Counted from the first letter of the stretch, positions 34,022 to 42,471 are shown. The stretch is DNA of 64,000 nucleotides from Palsa-504 sp963753225 (GCA_963753225.1 CAVWBQ010000004.1:1-64000), one strand, 5' to 3'. Translations and numbers: made by a program. The notes: generated from the sequence alone by a model not told the origin.

Positions 34022-34501
34022 ATGGTGGTAAGCGTTCGACGGCACCAGCACGCGCACCTGCCCAGGCGCCGCAGCGGACATACCACCGCCGTCACCATCG
34101 GGGCCGAACGCTTCTGCCTCACCGCCAACCAGCGGGACGACGGGAGCCTGGGCGAGGTCTTCATCCACTGGGGCAAGCACGGCACCAGCTCCGCGGGCCT
34201 GGTGAGCTCCTACGCCATCGCCCTGTCGCTCGGCCTGCAGCATCACGTGCCGCTGGCCGAGCTGATCCGGCCCGGTCTTGACCAGTTCTTCGTGCCCAAC
34301 GGGCACACCGACGACCCGGAAATACCGCGGGTCCGCTCCGCGGTCGACTACATCGCCCGGCGCCTGGCCATCGACTGGCTGCCGTGCGCCGAGCGGGCCG
34401 ATCTTGGCGTCTACACGCTGACCGAGCGCGTCCACCGGGCCAGTACCTGGATCGCGGCCAGCGAGCGCGATCTTTCCCGCACGCAGACGACCGTACGCTA
34501 A
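34022..34501 (+). CDS. TSCPD-domain protein (ribonucleotide-reductase C-terminal-like)
   Basis: A 159-residue protein. GAERFCLTANQRDDGSLGEV then FIHWGKHGTSSAGLVSSYA and PGLDQFFVPNGHTDDPEIPR match the TSCPD domain found at the C-terminus of B12-dependent ribonucleotide reductases and as separate actinobacterial proteins. In the stand-alone proteins the function is not established. ATG 34022 follows GGAGACGAGCCA; upstream lies an AT-rich TATACTAGT segment that may be its promoter. Confidence 0.75.
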   Translation: MVVSVRRHQHAHLPRRRSGHTTAVTIGAERFCLTANQRDDGSLGEVFIHWGKHGTSSAGLVSSYAIALSLGLQHHVPLAELIRPGLDQFFVPNGHTDDPEIPRVRSAVDYIARRLAIDWLPCAERADLGVYTLTERVHRASTWIAASERDLSRTQTTVR

Positions 34502-34662
34502 CTGCAGACGGCCGGGGCCAGCCTGGGCCGCGAGGCGCCGAAGCGGACGCTACGGTCCGTCCCGATGGTTCGGCCTGGTCGGGCCCGCGACCGCGGTCAG
34601 AGCGCCGCGCCGCGCCCGCGACGCCGCCACCGCGGCCCGGCTGTGGGCCGAGGCGGAGCGCC

Positions 34663-34938
34663 TCACGGGTGCGGCTCTCCCGGCCGGAGCCGCACGTCCA
34701 CGGTGACGTCCAGGGTGCCGGGCTGGACGGTCAGCCGGAATCCCCCGCTGTTGGCGACGCTGCCGGGCGTGGCGTGCACGGTGGCGCCGCCGTGCCGCGG
34801 GTAGGAGATCACGACCCCGGTCAGGTCGCACAGGGCGTGCGGGATGGTCACCGGGAAGTGCCGCACGATGACGTGGCTCCCCGGCTGACCGCACGCGGGC
34901 CGGAACTCCTCCGGGACCCGCACCAGCTCGTCGTCCAT
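34663..34938 (-). CDS. Hypothetical protein
   Basis: A 91-residue protein without recognisable family. It is predicted to be all-beta (SHVIVRHFPVTIPHALCDLT, VVISYPRHGGATVHATPG, GGFRLTVQPGTLDVTVDVRL) with no signal peptide or membrane segment. ATG 34938 has GAGG about 8 nt upstream. Codon-position GC bias looks normal for a coding gene. It lies 36 nt downstream of the flavin-binding protein gene on the same strand and may share its transcript. Confidence 0.5.
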   Translation of the reverse strand: MDDELVRVPEEFRPACGQPGSHVIVRHFPVTIPHALCDLTGVVISYPRHGGATVHATPGSVANSGGFRLTVQPGTLDVTVDVRLRPGEPHP

Positions 34939-34973
34939 GCCCCCTAGCCTCGCACGGCGGCGGCGGGGGAAAT

Positions 34974-35483
34974 CTAGCTTTCCAGGCTGAAGGTGAACAT
35001 CTTCTCCGGCGCGATCCGCGCCGCCACCGCGTCCAGCGCGTCCAGCCAGGACTCGAACTCCGCCCCCTGCCTGGGCACGTACCAGTCCAGCATCGCCTGC
35101 CGCAGCTCGGCGCAGGCCGGATCGCGCATCTCGGAGAGCTCGGCCCGGCCGTGCACGGTCACGGCGAGTTCCTCCCCGGGAAGGTGGGTGGCGCTGACCG
35201 CGGGCCGGGCGGCCAGGTGGCGCATGCGCACCGAGTTCCGGCCGGAGCTGAACCAGAACGTCCCGTGCAGGAAGTAGCCGTCGACCGGGCCGGCCAGGGG
35301 CCGCCCGTCGGCGGTCACCGTGGCCACGGTGAGCAGCCGCATCCCCTGCAGCCGCCCGGCCAGCTGCGCCGCGGACATGCGGCGCTCCCCGGTGACGATG
35401 CCGCGCAGGTGCTCACCCGCGCCCGCCATGCTGCGGTCCAGGAGTCGCTGCAGGTTACCGAGTTCTTCAGGCGTCTCGAGCAT
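34974..35483 (-). CDS. Pyridoxamine 5'-phosphate oxidase-like flavin-binding protein
   Basis: A 169-residue split-barrel protein. MRLLTVATVTADGRPLAGPV then GYFLHGTFWFSSGRNSVRMR and LARPAVSATHLPGEELAVTV are the usual PNPOx-like strands that bind FMN or F420. Enzymes of this fold oxidise or reduce small substrates; true pyridoxamine oxidase activity is not implied. The N-terminal ~35 residues are helical. Confidence 0.82.
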   Translation of the reverse strand: MLETPEELGNLQRLLDRSMAGAGEHLRGIVTGERRMSAAQLAGRLQGMRLLTVATVTADGRPLAGPVDGYFLHGTFWFSSGRNSVRMRHLAARPAVSATHLPGEELAVTVHGRAELSEMRDPACAELRQAMLDWYVPRQGAEFESWLDALDAVAARIAPEKMFTFSLES

Positions 35484-35547
35484 CCGCCGATTACATCACG
35501 GCGGTCCGACATTCATGACCCCGAACGGACTGGGTATCCGCCCTGGC

Positions 35548-36396
35548 CTAGCGTGGAGCCAGGGCGGCGAGCTTGGCCTGGCTGACCTCGTCGGTGGTGA
35601 AGTAGACCAGCATCTGCTCCGGCTGGTCGGCGACCTGCAGCACGGTGTGCTGGAAGGCCACGTCGCCGAGGGCCGGGTGGTGCAGGTGCTTGATCCCGCC
35701 GCCGAGCGGCCGCACGTCGTACCGCGGCCACCAGCTGCGCACCTCCGGGCTGGCCTGGTGCAGCCGCTCGATCAGCTCGGTGAAGTCGGGGTCGTCCGGC
35801 CTGCGGCCCGCGGCGGCGCGGAACCGGCCGAGCATGTCGGACGCTTCCTTCTCCCAGTGCACGTAGACCTTGCGCGCCTCGGGCTCGGTGAACATCCACC
35901 AGATCAGGTTGCGGTCGCCGCTCTCGCGGGCGAACCAGTCGGTGAACAGCGCCCGGGCGGTCCGGTTCGCGGCCAGCACGTCCCACCGCCTGCCCTTCAG
36001 GTACGCCGGAAAGGGGTCGAGCCTGCCGATCATCGCACCGACCACCGGGGCCACCGTCTCGGCCTGCGCCTGGTCCTCGGCCGCCACCGTGATGCCGGCC
36101 AGCTGGAACAGGTGCGCTCGCTCGGCCGAGCTCAGCCGCAGCGCGCTGGCCAGGGCGGTCACCACCTGCCGGGAGGGCCGGACGTCGCGGCCCTGCTCCA
36201 GGAACGTGTAATAGGTGGCGGACACGCCCGCCAGCTGGGCCACCTCCTCGCGGCGCAGCCCGGCGGTCCTGCGGCGGGTGCCCGCGGGCAGGCCGACGTC
36301 GGCCGGGGTCAGCCGGTGACGGCGGGACCTGAGCAGGTCGGCGAGCTCGCTGCGTGAGCCTGAGTGCGTGCCCGGGCGGGCGGCGTCGGAGACCAT
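35548..36396 (-). CDS. XRE-family regulator with MmyB-like ligand domain
   Basis: A 282-residue regulator. The HTH is GLRREEVAQLAGVSATYYTF then LEQGRDVRPSRQVV, followed by the MmyB-type ligand-binding domain (LSSAERAHLFQLAG, NRTARALFTDWFAR, NLIWWMFTEPEARKVY, LGDVAFQHTVLQV). Members usually repress the divergent neighbour, often an oxidoreductase operon. Here that is the molybdenum hydroxylase operon, and twin TACTAGT operator-like sites lie between the two. ATG 36396 begins the HTH-containing frame. Confidence 0.92.
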   Translation of the reverse strand: MVSDAARPGTHSGSRSELADLLRSRRHRLTPADVGLPAGTRRRTAGLRREEVAQLAGVSATYYTFLEQGRDVRPSRQVVTALASALRLSSAERAHLFQLAGITVAAEDQAQAETVAPVVGAMIGRLDPFPAYLKGRRWDVLAANRTARALFTDWFARESGDRNLIWWMFTEPEARKVYVHWEKEASDMLGRFRAAAGRRPDDPDFTELIERLHQASPEVRSWWPRYDVRPLGGGIKHLHHPALGDVAFQHTVLQVADQPEQMLVYFTTDEVSQAKLAALAPR

Positions 36397-36406
36397 GGTA
36401 CTGACG

Positions 36407-36437
36407 TTACTAGTAAAAACGTGATCAGAATACTAGT
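36407..36437. promoter_or_regulatory. Twin TACTAGT operator sites between XRE regulator and molybdenum hydroxylase operon
   Basis: The palindrome TTACTAGTAA (36407-36416) and a second TACTAGT (36431-36437) are offset by 23 bp, about two helical turns, in an AT-rich stretch of an otherwise GC-rich intergenic region. This is the expected layout for binding of the adjacent XRE/MmyB regulator to both divergent promoters. Confidence 0.6.
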
Positions 36438-36450
36438 TCCCGAGTGTGGC

Positions 36451-37008
36451 ATGATGGCCCGCGTGACGACAGCGGACGATACTTCCAGCGAGCTGACCCT
36501 CGTGGTGAACGGGACCTCGCACCGGCTCCGGCTGGACCACAGGACCACCCTGCTCGACGCGCTGCGCGAGCACCTCGGGCTGACCGGGACCAAGAAAGGC
36601 TGCGACCACGGCCAGTGCGGAGCCTGCACGGTTCTGGTCGGAGGGCTGGCCGGCGGGCGGCGAGTGAACAGCTGCCTGCTGCTGGCGGTGATGGTGCAGG
36701 ACACCGAGATCACCACCATCGAGGGCCTCGCCGCCCCGGGCGGCGAGCTCCATCCGCTGCAGGCCGCGTTCGTCGAGCACGACGCGCTGCAGTGCGGATA
36801 CTGCACTCCGGGCCAGATCTGCTCGGCGGCGGCGATGCTCGGCGAGGCCGCGGCGGGCTGGCCGAGCGCGGCCAGCGCCAGCCTGACCGGGCCGGTCACG
36901 CTGGACGCGGCCGAGATCCGGGAGCGGATGAGCGGGAACCTGTGCCGGTGCGGTGCCTACGTGAACATCCTGGCCGCGATCCGGGACGTGCTCGAGGAGG
37001 CCCGGTGA
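36451..37008 (+). CDS. Molybdenum hydroxylase, 2Fe-2S subunit (PaoA/XdhC-like)
   Basis: A 185-residue subunit with two [2Fe-2S] clusters: GCDHGQCGACTVLVGG and later SCLLL for the plant-ferredoxin type, then CGYCTPGQI and GNLCRCGAYVNI for the C-terminal helical cluster. It passes electrons from the molybdenum centre to FAD. ATG 36451 is chosen among ATG 36451, ATG 36454 and GTG 36463. No Tat signal peptide is visible, unlike E. coli PaoA, so the enzyme is probably cytoplasmic. The stop overlaps the FAD subunit start. Confidence 0.92.
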   Translation: MMARVTTADDTSSELTLVVNGTSHRLRLDHRTTLLDALREHLGLTGTKKGCDHGQCGACTVLVGGLAGGRRVNSCLLLAVMVQDTEITTIEGLAAPGGELHPLQAAFVEHDALQCGYCTPGQICSAAAMLGEAAAGWPSAASASLTGPVTLDAAEIRERMSGNLCRCGAYVNILAAIRDVLEEAR

Positions 37009-38009
37009 GGCCGTTCGGCTACCTGGCACCGCCCGACCCGGCCGCGGCGATCGCCGCCGTGACCGGGCGTCCAGGCGCGGCCTTCCTGGCCGGCGGGACC
37101 AACCTGGTCGACCTGATGAAGCTCGGCGTGGCCGTCCCCGACCTGCTGGTCGACGTGACCGGGCTGCTGCCGGACCGGATCGAGCCGACGGCCGCCGGCG
37201 GGCTGCGGATCGGCGCGGGCGTGCGCAACAGCGATCTGGCCGCCGACCCGCGGGTGCGCGCCGGGTTCCCGGTGTTGGCCCAGGCGGTGCTGGCCGGGGC
37301 GTCCGGCCAGCTGCGCAACATGGCCACGGTCGGCGGCAACCTGCTGCAGCGCACCCGCTGCCTGTATTTCCAGGACGTGACCAAGCCGTGCAACAAGCGG
37401 GTCCCCGGCTCGGGCTGCCCGGCGCGGGCCGGCGACCACCGCAACCTGGCCATCCTCGGCGGGTCGCCGCACTGCGTGGCCACCCATCCCTCGGACATGG
37501 CGGTGGCGCTGGCGGCCCTGGACGCGGTGGTGCACGTCGAGGGGTCCGCCGGGTCGCGGGTGATCCCGCTCGGCGAGCTGTACCGGCTGCCTGGCGACCG
37601 GCCGGACCAGGAGACCACGCTGGAGCGCGGCGACCTGATCACCGCCGTGGAACTGCCCGCGCCGGGGTACGCCGCGCGCTCGGCCTACCGGAAGGTACGG
37701 GACCGGGCGTCGTACGCGTTCGGCGTGGTGTCGGTCGCGGCCGCGCTCGACGTCGCCGATGGCGTGGTCAGGGACGCGCGGCTCGCCCTCGGCGCGGTGG
37801 CGCCGGTGCCGTGGCGCGCCCGGACCGCCGAACGGGTGCTGGCCGGACGGCCGGCTACGGCGGAGTGGTTCGGCCGCGCCGCCGACGCCGAACTGGCCGC
37901 GGCGGCTCCGCTGCCCGACAACGCGTTCAAGGTCACCCTGGCCCGTAACGTCGTGGTCCGGGTGCTCACTGAGCTCGCAAGGGGCGAGCTGGCCGGGGGC
38001 GCCTCGTGA
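37005..38009 (+). CDS. Molybdenum hydroxylase, FAD subunit with 4Fe-4S insertion (PaoB-like)
   Basis: A 334-residue FAD-binding subunit starting at GTG 37005 after GAGGAGG. FAD motifs are AFLAGGTNLVDLMKLG and NMATVGGNLLQR. The following segment TRCLYFQDVTKPCNKR and PGSGCPA has the Cys spacing of PaoB/HcrB proteins that carry an extra [4Fe-4S] cluster, not found in ordinary xanthine dehydrogenases. Electrons leave through FAD to an external acceptor. It is coupled to both neighbours by start/stop overlaps. Confidence 0.92.
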   Translation: MRPFGYLAPPDPAAAIAAVTGRPGAAFLAGGTNLVDLMKLGVAVPDLLVDVTGLLPDRIEPTAAGGLRIGAGVRNSDLAADPRVRAGFPVLAQAVLAGASGQLRNMATVGGNLLQRTRCLYFQDVTKPCNKRVPGSGCPARAGDHRNLAILGGSPHCVATHPSDMAVALAALDAVVHVEGSAGSRVIPLGELYRLPGDRPDQETTLERGDLITAVELPAPGYAARSAYRKVRDRASYAFGVVSVAAALDVADGVVRDARLALGAVAPVPWRARTAERVLAGRPATAEWFGRAADAELAAAAPLPDNAFKVTLARNVVVRVLTELARGELAGGAS

Positions 38010-40078
38010 CCGGGCGGGTGGACGGGCCGGACAAGGTCACGGGCCGGGCCAGGTACGCCTTCGAGCACCCGGTGGACGGGGCCGCCTACGTGTGGGCCGT
38101 GCCCTCGGTCATCGCCCGGGGGACGATCCGCTCGGTCGACGCGTCGCGGGCACTTGCCCTGCCCGGCGTGCTCGCCGTGATCACCCCGGACAACGCACCG
38201 CGGCTGCCCGGCACCGGCGACCCGGAGCTGGCCCTGTTCCAGACCAGGGAGGTCGCCTACCGCGGGCAGTTCGTCGCCGCGGTGGTGGCCGGCACGCTGG
38301 AGGTGGCGCGCGACGCGGCCGGGCGGGTCGTGATCGAGTACGAGCAGGCGGCGCACGACGTGATGCTGACCGCCGGCCACCCGGGCCTTTACAAGCCGGA
38401 CTTCGTCAACCCCCGCTACGAGACCGACACCGCGGCCGGGGACTTCGACGGCGCGTTCGCCGCCGCCGCGGTCCGCGTCGACGCCACCTACCGGACCCCG
38501 GCCGAGCACAATCACCCGATGGAACCGCACGCCACGGTGGCGGCGTGGCACGGCGACACGCTGACCGTGTACGACGCGACCCAGGGGCCGTCCCGCGCGG
38601 CCGGGCAGATCGCCGCGGTGTTCGGGCTGGAGCCCGGGCAGGTCCGGGTGATCGCCGAGCACGTGGGCGGCGGCTTCGGTGCCAAGGGAATGCCGCGGGC
38701 CAACGTCATCCTCGCGGCCATGGCCGCGAGGGTGACCGGGCGCCCGGTCAAGTGCGCCGTCACCCGGCCGCAGATGTTCGCCGTGACCGGCCACCGGGCC
38801 CCGTCGATCCAGCGGGTGCGGCTCGGCGCCGGCCCGGACGGCAGGCTGACCGCGCTGTGCCACGACGTCATCGGCCAGACCTCCACGCTCAAGGAGTTCA
38901 CCGAGCAGTCGGCGGTGGCCACCCGGCACATGTACGCCGCGCCGCACCGGCGCACCACCCACCGCGTGGTCAGGCTAGACGTGCCCACGCCGTCCTGGAT
39001 GCGGGCGCCGGGGGAGTGCCCGGGCATGTTCGCGCTGGAATCGGCCATGGACGAGCTGGCCGGGGCGTGCGGCATCGACCCGGTGGAGCTGCGCCTGCGG
39101 AACGAGCCCGCCGTGCACCCCGAGACCGGCCAGCCGTTTTCCAGCCGCCACCTGACGGACTGCCTGCTCCAGGGCGCCACGCGGTTCGGCTGGGCCGGCC
39201 GCGACCCGGCCCCCGGCGCGCGGCGTGAGGGCCGGTGGCTCTCCGGGACCGGCGTGGCCGCCTCGACCTACCCGGCCCGGGCGATGCCCTCGCAGGCGCG
39301 GGCGACCGTGTCCCAGGCTGGGCGGTACCAGGTGTCGATCGCAGCGGCCGACATCGGGACCGGCGCGCGCACCGCGCTGCTGGCCGTCGCGGCCGAGGCG
39401 CTCGGCGTGCCCGAGGCCGCCATCGACCTCCGCATCGGCGACAGCGCGCTGCCGCCCGCGATGATCGCCGGCGGCTCGATGGGCACCGCGTCCTGGACCT
39501 GGGCGGTGATCAAGGCCTGCCGGGCGCTGCGCGACCAGGTCCGGGCCAGGGACGGGGCCGTGCCGCCAGGCGGCCTCAGCGCGCACGCCGACACCACGGC
39601 GGACATCGGCGCGCTGGCATCCCAGCAGCCGGCCGGCCGCGCCAGGTTCGCCTTCGGCGCCCAGTTCGCCGAGGTGCGGGTGGACGCCGACACCGGGGAA
39701 GTGCGGGTGCCGCGGCTGCTCGGCGTGTTCGCGGCCGGCCGCATCGTCAGCCCCGCGCAGGCCAGGTCGCAGCTGATCGGCGGGATGACCATGGGCCTGT
39801 CCATGGCGCTGCACGAGGAGAGCGCGATGGACCCGCGGTTCGGCGACTACCCCAACCACGACCTGGCCGGGTACCACATCGCGGCGCACGCCGACGTGCA
39901 GGACATCGACGCGGTGTGGATCGAGGAGGAGGAGCCGGACCTCGGGCCCGCCGGGGCCAAGGGGATCGGCGAGGTGGGCATCGTGGGCACGGCCGCAGCC
40001 ATCGCCGGCGCGGTGTACCACGCCACCGGGATCCGGGTCCGCGACCTGCCGATCCGGCTCGACAAGCTGCTCCCGTAG
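38006..40078 (+). CDS. Molybdenum hydroxylase, molybdopterin-binding catalytic subunit (PaoC-like)
   Basis: A 690-residue catalytic subunit starting at GTG 38006. It shows the aldehyde oxidase/xanthine dehydrogenase hammerhead domain (KVTGRARYAFEHPVDGAAYV), cofactor-binding segments EHVGGGFGAKGMPR and RAPGECPGMFALESAMDEL, and the catalytic Glu in GAKGIGEVGIVGTAAAIAGA. The organisation (small-FAD-large) and the [4Fe-4S] FAD subunit suggest an aldehyde oxidoreductase that oxidises aromatic or aliphatic aldehydes; the exact substrate is not readable. No maturation gene (XdhC/PaoD) is adjacent. Confidence 0.92.
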   Translation: MTGRVDGPDKVTGRARYAFEHPVDGAAYVWAVPSVIARGTIRSVDASRALALPGVLAVITPDNAPRLPGTGDPELALFQTREVAYRGQFVAAVVAGTLEVARDAAGRVVIEYEQAAHDVMLTAGHPGLYKPDFVNPRYETDTAAGDFDGAFAAAAVRVDATYRTPAEHNHPMEPHATVAAWHGDTLTVYDATQGPSRAAGQIAAVFGLEPGQVRVIAEHVGGGFGAKGMPRANVILAAMAARVTGRPVKCAVTRPQMFAVTGHRAPSIQRVRLGAGPDGRLTALCHDVIGQTSTLKEFTEQSAVATRHMYAAPHRRTTHRVVRLDVPTPSWMRAPGECPGMFALESAMDELAGACGIDPVELRLRNEPAVHPETGQPFSSRHLTDCLLQGATRFGWAGRDPAPGARREGRWLSGTGVAASTYPARAMPSQARATVSQAGRYQVSIAAADIGTGARTALLAVAAEALGVPEAAIDLRIGDSALPPAMIAGGSMGTASWTWAVIKACRALRDQVRARDGAVPPGGLSAHADTTADIGALASQQPAGRARFAFGAQFAEVRVDADTGEVRVPRLLGVFAAGRIVSPAQARSQLIGGMTMGLSMALHEESAMDPRFGDYPNHDLAGYHIAAHADVQDIDAVWIEEEEPDLGPAGAKGIGEVGIVGTAAAIAGAVYHATGIRVRDLPIRLDKLLP

Positions 40079-40087
40079 GCTCGACGG

Positions 40088-40267
40088 GTGATCAAGGAGA
40101 CGGACCTGAAGCTGGCCGACGGGCGCACCTTGCACTGCTACGACAGCGGGGAAGCGGGCGCCCGCTGCCCGGATGCGGAGCTGTGGCTGCGTCCGCACGA
40201 CGGGCACGTCTCGGTGCTCGGCTCCTGCGGCGAGGCGGCCCTGGACTGGCTGGCGGCCCATGCCTGA
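40088..40267 (+). pseudogene. Alpha/beta-hydrolase reduced by large internal deletion
   Basis: A 59-residue frame starting at GTG 40088. Its first ~23 residues (KETDLKLADGRTLHCYDSGE) are the usual beginning of an actinobacterial alpha/beta-hydrolase, and its last ~28 (AELWLRPHDGHVSVLGSCGE then AALDWLAAHA) are the usual end, including the catalytic-His region DGH. The ~200 residues between them, with the nucleophile elbow and acid, are missing. The remaining parts are joined in frame. It cannot be an active hydrolase. The methyltransferase start overlaps its last 8 nt. Confidence 0.75.
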
Positions 40268-41027
40268 GGCCCGGTACGACTCGGTGGCCGATTTTTACGC
40301 CACGGCGTTCACTGCCATCGACGACCCGGCCGCAGCGGCCCTGCTCGACCTGGTCGGGTCACCGGCCGGCCTGCGGATCCTGGACCTGGCCTGCGGGCAC
40401 GGCCGGATCACCAGGGAGCTGGCCAGGCGCGGGGCCGACGTGGCCGGCGCCGACATCTCCGCGGCGCTGATCGGCAAGGCGCGCCAGGCCGAGCGAGAAC
40501 ATCCGCTCGGCCTGCGGTACGTGCACGCCGACGTCTCCTCGCCGGAGTGGCACGCCAGCCTGGACACTGCCGCCTACGACGTGGTGACCTGTCACTTCGG
40601 CCTGTCCGACATCGATGACCTGGACGGGGCCCTGGCCGGCGCCAGCGCCGTACTCCGGCCGCGGGGACGCTTCGTGTTCGCGTTCCTGCACCCGTGCTTC
40701 CCCGGTGCGCCCGGCGTCTCGGCGTCCTGGCCCTCGTCGGCCCGGTACTACGACGAGGGCCGCTGGACCCCCGAGGCGGAGCTGTCGGCGCTGCGCCGCC
40801 AGGTCGGCGCGCAGCACCGTACGCTGTCCAGCTACCTCAACGCGTTCCGCAGGCAGGGGCTCTGGCTCGACGAGCTCCGCGAGCCCGTGCCTGCGTCGCA
40901 ATGGGCCGATTCCAGACCCGGCGCGGACCGGGTCCCTGTCTACCTCGCGGGCAGATGTCTCAAGGTGCGGCTGCCTGCGGACGAGCCGGCTAGCTCGCCG
41001 CGCTGCGCTGCTGGGCCGGCCGGCTGA
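40260..41027 (+). CDS. Class I SAM-dependent methyltransferase
   Basis: A 255-residue methyltransferase starting at ATG 40260. The SAM motif is RILDLACGHGRITRELARRG, followed by DVAGADISAALIGKARQAE, AYDVVTCHFGLSDIDD and LRPRGRFVFAFLHPCFPG. It is of the small-molecule type (UbiE/COQ5-like); the substrate is unknown. It overlaps the hydrolase remnant, so both were probably one operon with the intact hydrolase. Confidence 0.88.
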   Translation: MPEARYDSVADFYATAFTAIDDPAAAALLDLVGSPAGLRILDLACGHGRITRELARRGADVAGADISAALIGKARQAEREHPLGLRYVHADVSSPEWHASLDTAAYDVVTCHFGLSDIDDLDGALAGASAVLRPRGRFVFAFLHPCFPGAPGVSASWPSSARYYDEGRWTPEAELSALRRQVGAQHRTLSSYLNAFRRQGLWLDELREPVPASQWADSRPGADRVPVYLAGRCLKVRLPADEPASSPRCAAGPAG

Positions 41028-41412
41028 TCCTGGCGGCGAACAGGTCGCGGAGGCTGACCACGCCGTGGACCCGCCGACCTTCCACGATCGGCAGGTGGCG
41101 GAAGCCGTTCAGGAGCATGAGCTGGGCGGCCTCCTCGACCGGCGTATCCGGGCCCGCGGACTGGGGGTCCTTTGTCATCCAGGCGGACACCGGCACCGTG
41201 CTGAGGTCCGAGCCCGACGCCGCCGCCTTGAGCACGTCGCGCTCGGTGAGGATGCCGGCCAGGAAGGTGTCCTGCATGACGAGGGCCGAGCCTACTTTCT
41301 CGCGCACCATCGCGGCGGCGGCCTCGGCGACGGGGGTGTCCGGGCTGGTCGATACCATCCGCGAGCGCATCAGGTCGCCGACCGTGAAGGGCCGGCGGGC
41401 AGTGTCAGCCAC
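40990..41412 (-). CDS. CBS-domain protein
   Basis: A 140-residue protein of two CBS motifs: TVGDLMRSRMVSTSPDTPVA to AGILTERDVLKAAA, and VSAWMTKDPQSAGPDTPVEE to HLPIVEGRRVHGVVSLRDLF. Such stand-alone pairs bind adenine nucleotides and act as sensors. The start is GTG 41412, overlapping the upstream gene by 8 nt; the frame upstream of it is shadow sequence. Its 3' end overlaps the convergent methyltransferase by 38 nt. Confidence 0.9.
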   Translation of the reverse strand: MADTARRPFTVGDLMRSRMVSTSPDTPVAEAAAAMVREKVGSALVMQDTFLAGILTERDVLKAAASGSDLSTVPVSAWMTKDPQSAGPDTPVEEAAQLMLLNGFRHLPIVEGRRVHGVVSLRDLFAARISRPAQQRSAAS

Positions 41413-41647
41413 CTTCGCCGATTTCGAACAGTTCGGATTCGTCGTGCGGGGCCGACGGCCCGGCGAGCTCTTCGGACAGCAGCCGCCACAGCGAGCCCGC
41501 CCACTCGGACAGCTGCGGCCACCGCATCCAGAACAGCTGAAGGGTCGTCTCGTCAAACTGGGTGTGCGCCTGCTCGGGAGATACCGAGTGGGTGAAATCC
41601 TCAAGCTGGTGCATCAGGTCGAGGAAACGGTCAGCGCTGCCATCCAT
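41405..41647 (-). CDS. Small hypothetical protein upstream of the CBS protein
   Basis: An 80-residue acidic protein with a very good GGAGGTGA ribosome-binding site 4 nt before its ATG. It is mostly helical (RFLDLMHQLEDFTHSV, LQLFWMRWPQLSEWAGSLWR) and ends in a Glu-rich tail. I do not recognise the family. It is translationally coupled to the CBS-domain gene by an 8-nt overlap, which suggests a functional pair. Confidence 0.65.
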   Translation of the reverse strand: MDGSADRFLDLMHQLEDFTHSVSPEQAHTQFDETTLQLFWMRWPQLSEWAGSLWRLLSEELAGPSAPHDESELFEIGEGG

Positions 41648-42471
41648 TCAATCACCTCCAGGGGGAGCCGAGGGCCGGCCACTGCGGGGGGTGACCGGGC
41701 GGACGTCGGGAGACGTTAAGTGGGGTGATCCATACCCAGAAAGCACCATGCGCAAGAGGGCAGACCCTGCCTATTTTTACTCGTAGCGCGCGAAAGGTAT
41801 AGACCCCTGAGACAACTAAGGGCTGACGGTGACCAGCGGGCCGTAGCTGAGGTACGGCCGCGCCCGGGCCGCCGCGCGAGCGGAAGCTCCACGCAGCCCA
41901 GGCTCTGCGGCTAGCCCAGGAGTACCCGGGTAGTCCAATCGTTACAAATTGTAGTTTCAGAATGTCGATCAGTAGCCAAGCGGCAGGGCTGACGGTTGAC
42001 ATTGCCGGGATCGGGGGTAAGTTGCTGATCAGTCCAGCACGGGCTCGCTAGCCGGACCGGCAGGCCTGATCAGGTCCGGGCTATGCCATGGCAGGGGCGC
42101 CCGCAGCCAGCCGCCTCTGGGCCAGGTGTGGTACTGGGACGGGCAGAAAGGTTTGCCGCGCTCATCCGGCTGGACGGGGGTTGGGCCTGGAAAGGGCCCG
42201 GGCACCCAGTAGACAACGGGGACCGAGCCCGTGGCCAACGGGACGGACTCCGGTCCGAAGGCGCTGCCCGGGTCCTTTTCCTCACGCGGCCCGCGGCGGA
42301 CCAGGCACGAATCCGAGGGCGGGATCGTTGTCTCCTCGGGGGGGGGCGCTCTGCGAGAGGCGGCGTCAGCGGTCGGAAGCCGGGGCGGGGATATCATGGC
42401 CTGCACTGTCCGTGACTAACCTCCGGGACTGAGCACCGCCTGGTAACCAACTCAGCGATTAGGCAGGGGTC
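41648..42471. other. Long intergenic region without a supported gene
   Basis: This 824-bp region separates the CBS operon from the mannose synthase gene. The part 41700-42000 is stop-rich and relatively AT-rich (for example GCCTATTTTTACTCG near 41769 and CAATCGTTACAAATTG near 41936), as expected for promoters. The part 42029-42406 has one open minus-strand frame (see separate entry). No tRNA, riboswitch or transposon was recognised. Confidence 0.5.
42029..42406 (-). CDS. Doubtful small open frame
   Basis: A 125-codon minus-strand frame from GTG 42406. Its C-terminal half (VVYWVPGPFPGPTPVQPDER, KPFCPSQYHTWPRGGWLRAP) is Pro/Trp-rich and reads unlike random shadow sequence, but there is no good ribosome-binding site, some codons are rare for this genome (AGA, ATA), and no family is recognised. 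It might also be untranslated RNA. Listed only so that it is not overlooked. Confidence 0.2.
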   Translation of the reverse strand: MQAMISPPRLPTADAASRRAPPPEETTIPPSDSCLVRRGPREEKDPGSAFGPESVPLATGSVPVVYWVPGPFPGPTPVQPDERGKPFCPSQYHTWPRGGWLRAPLPWHSPDLIRPAGPASEPVLD

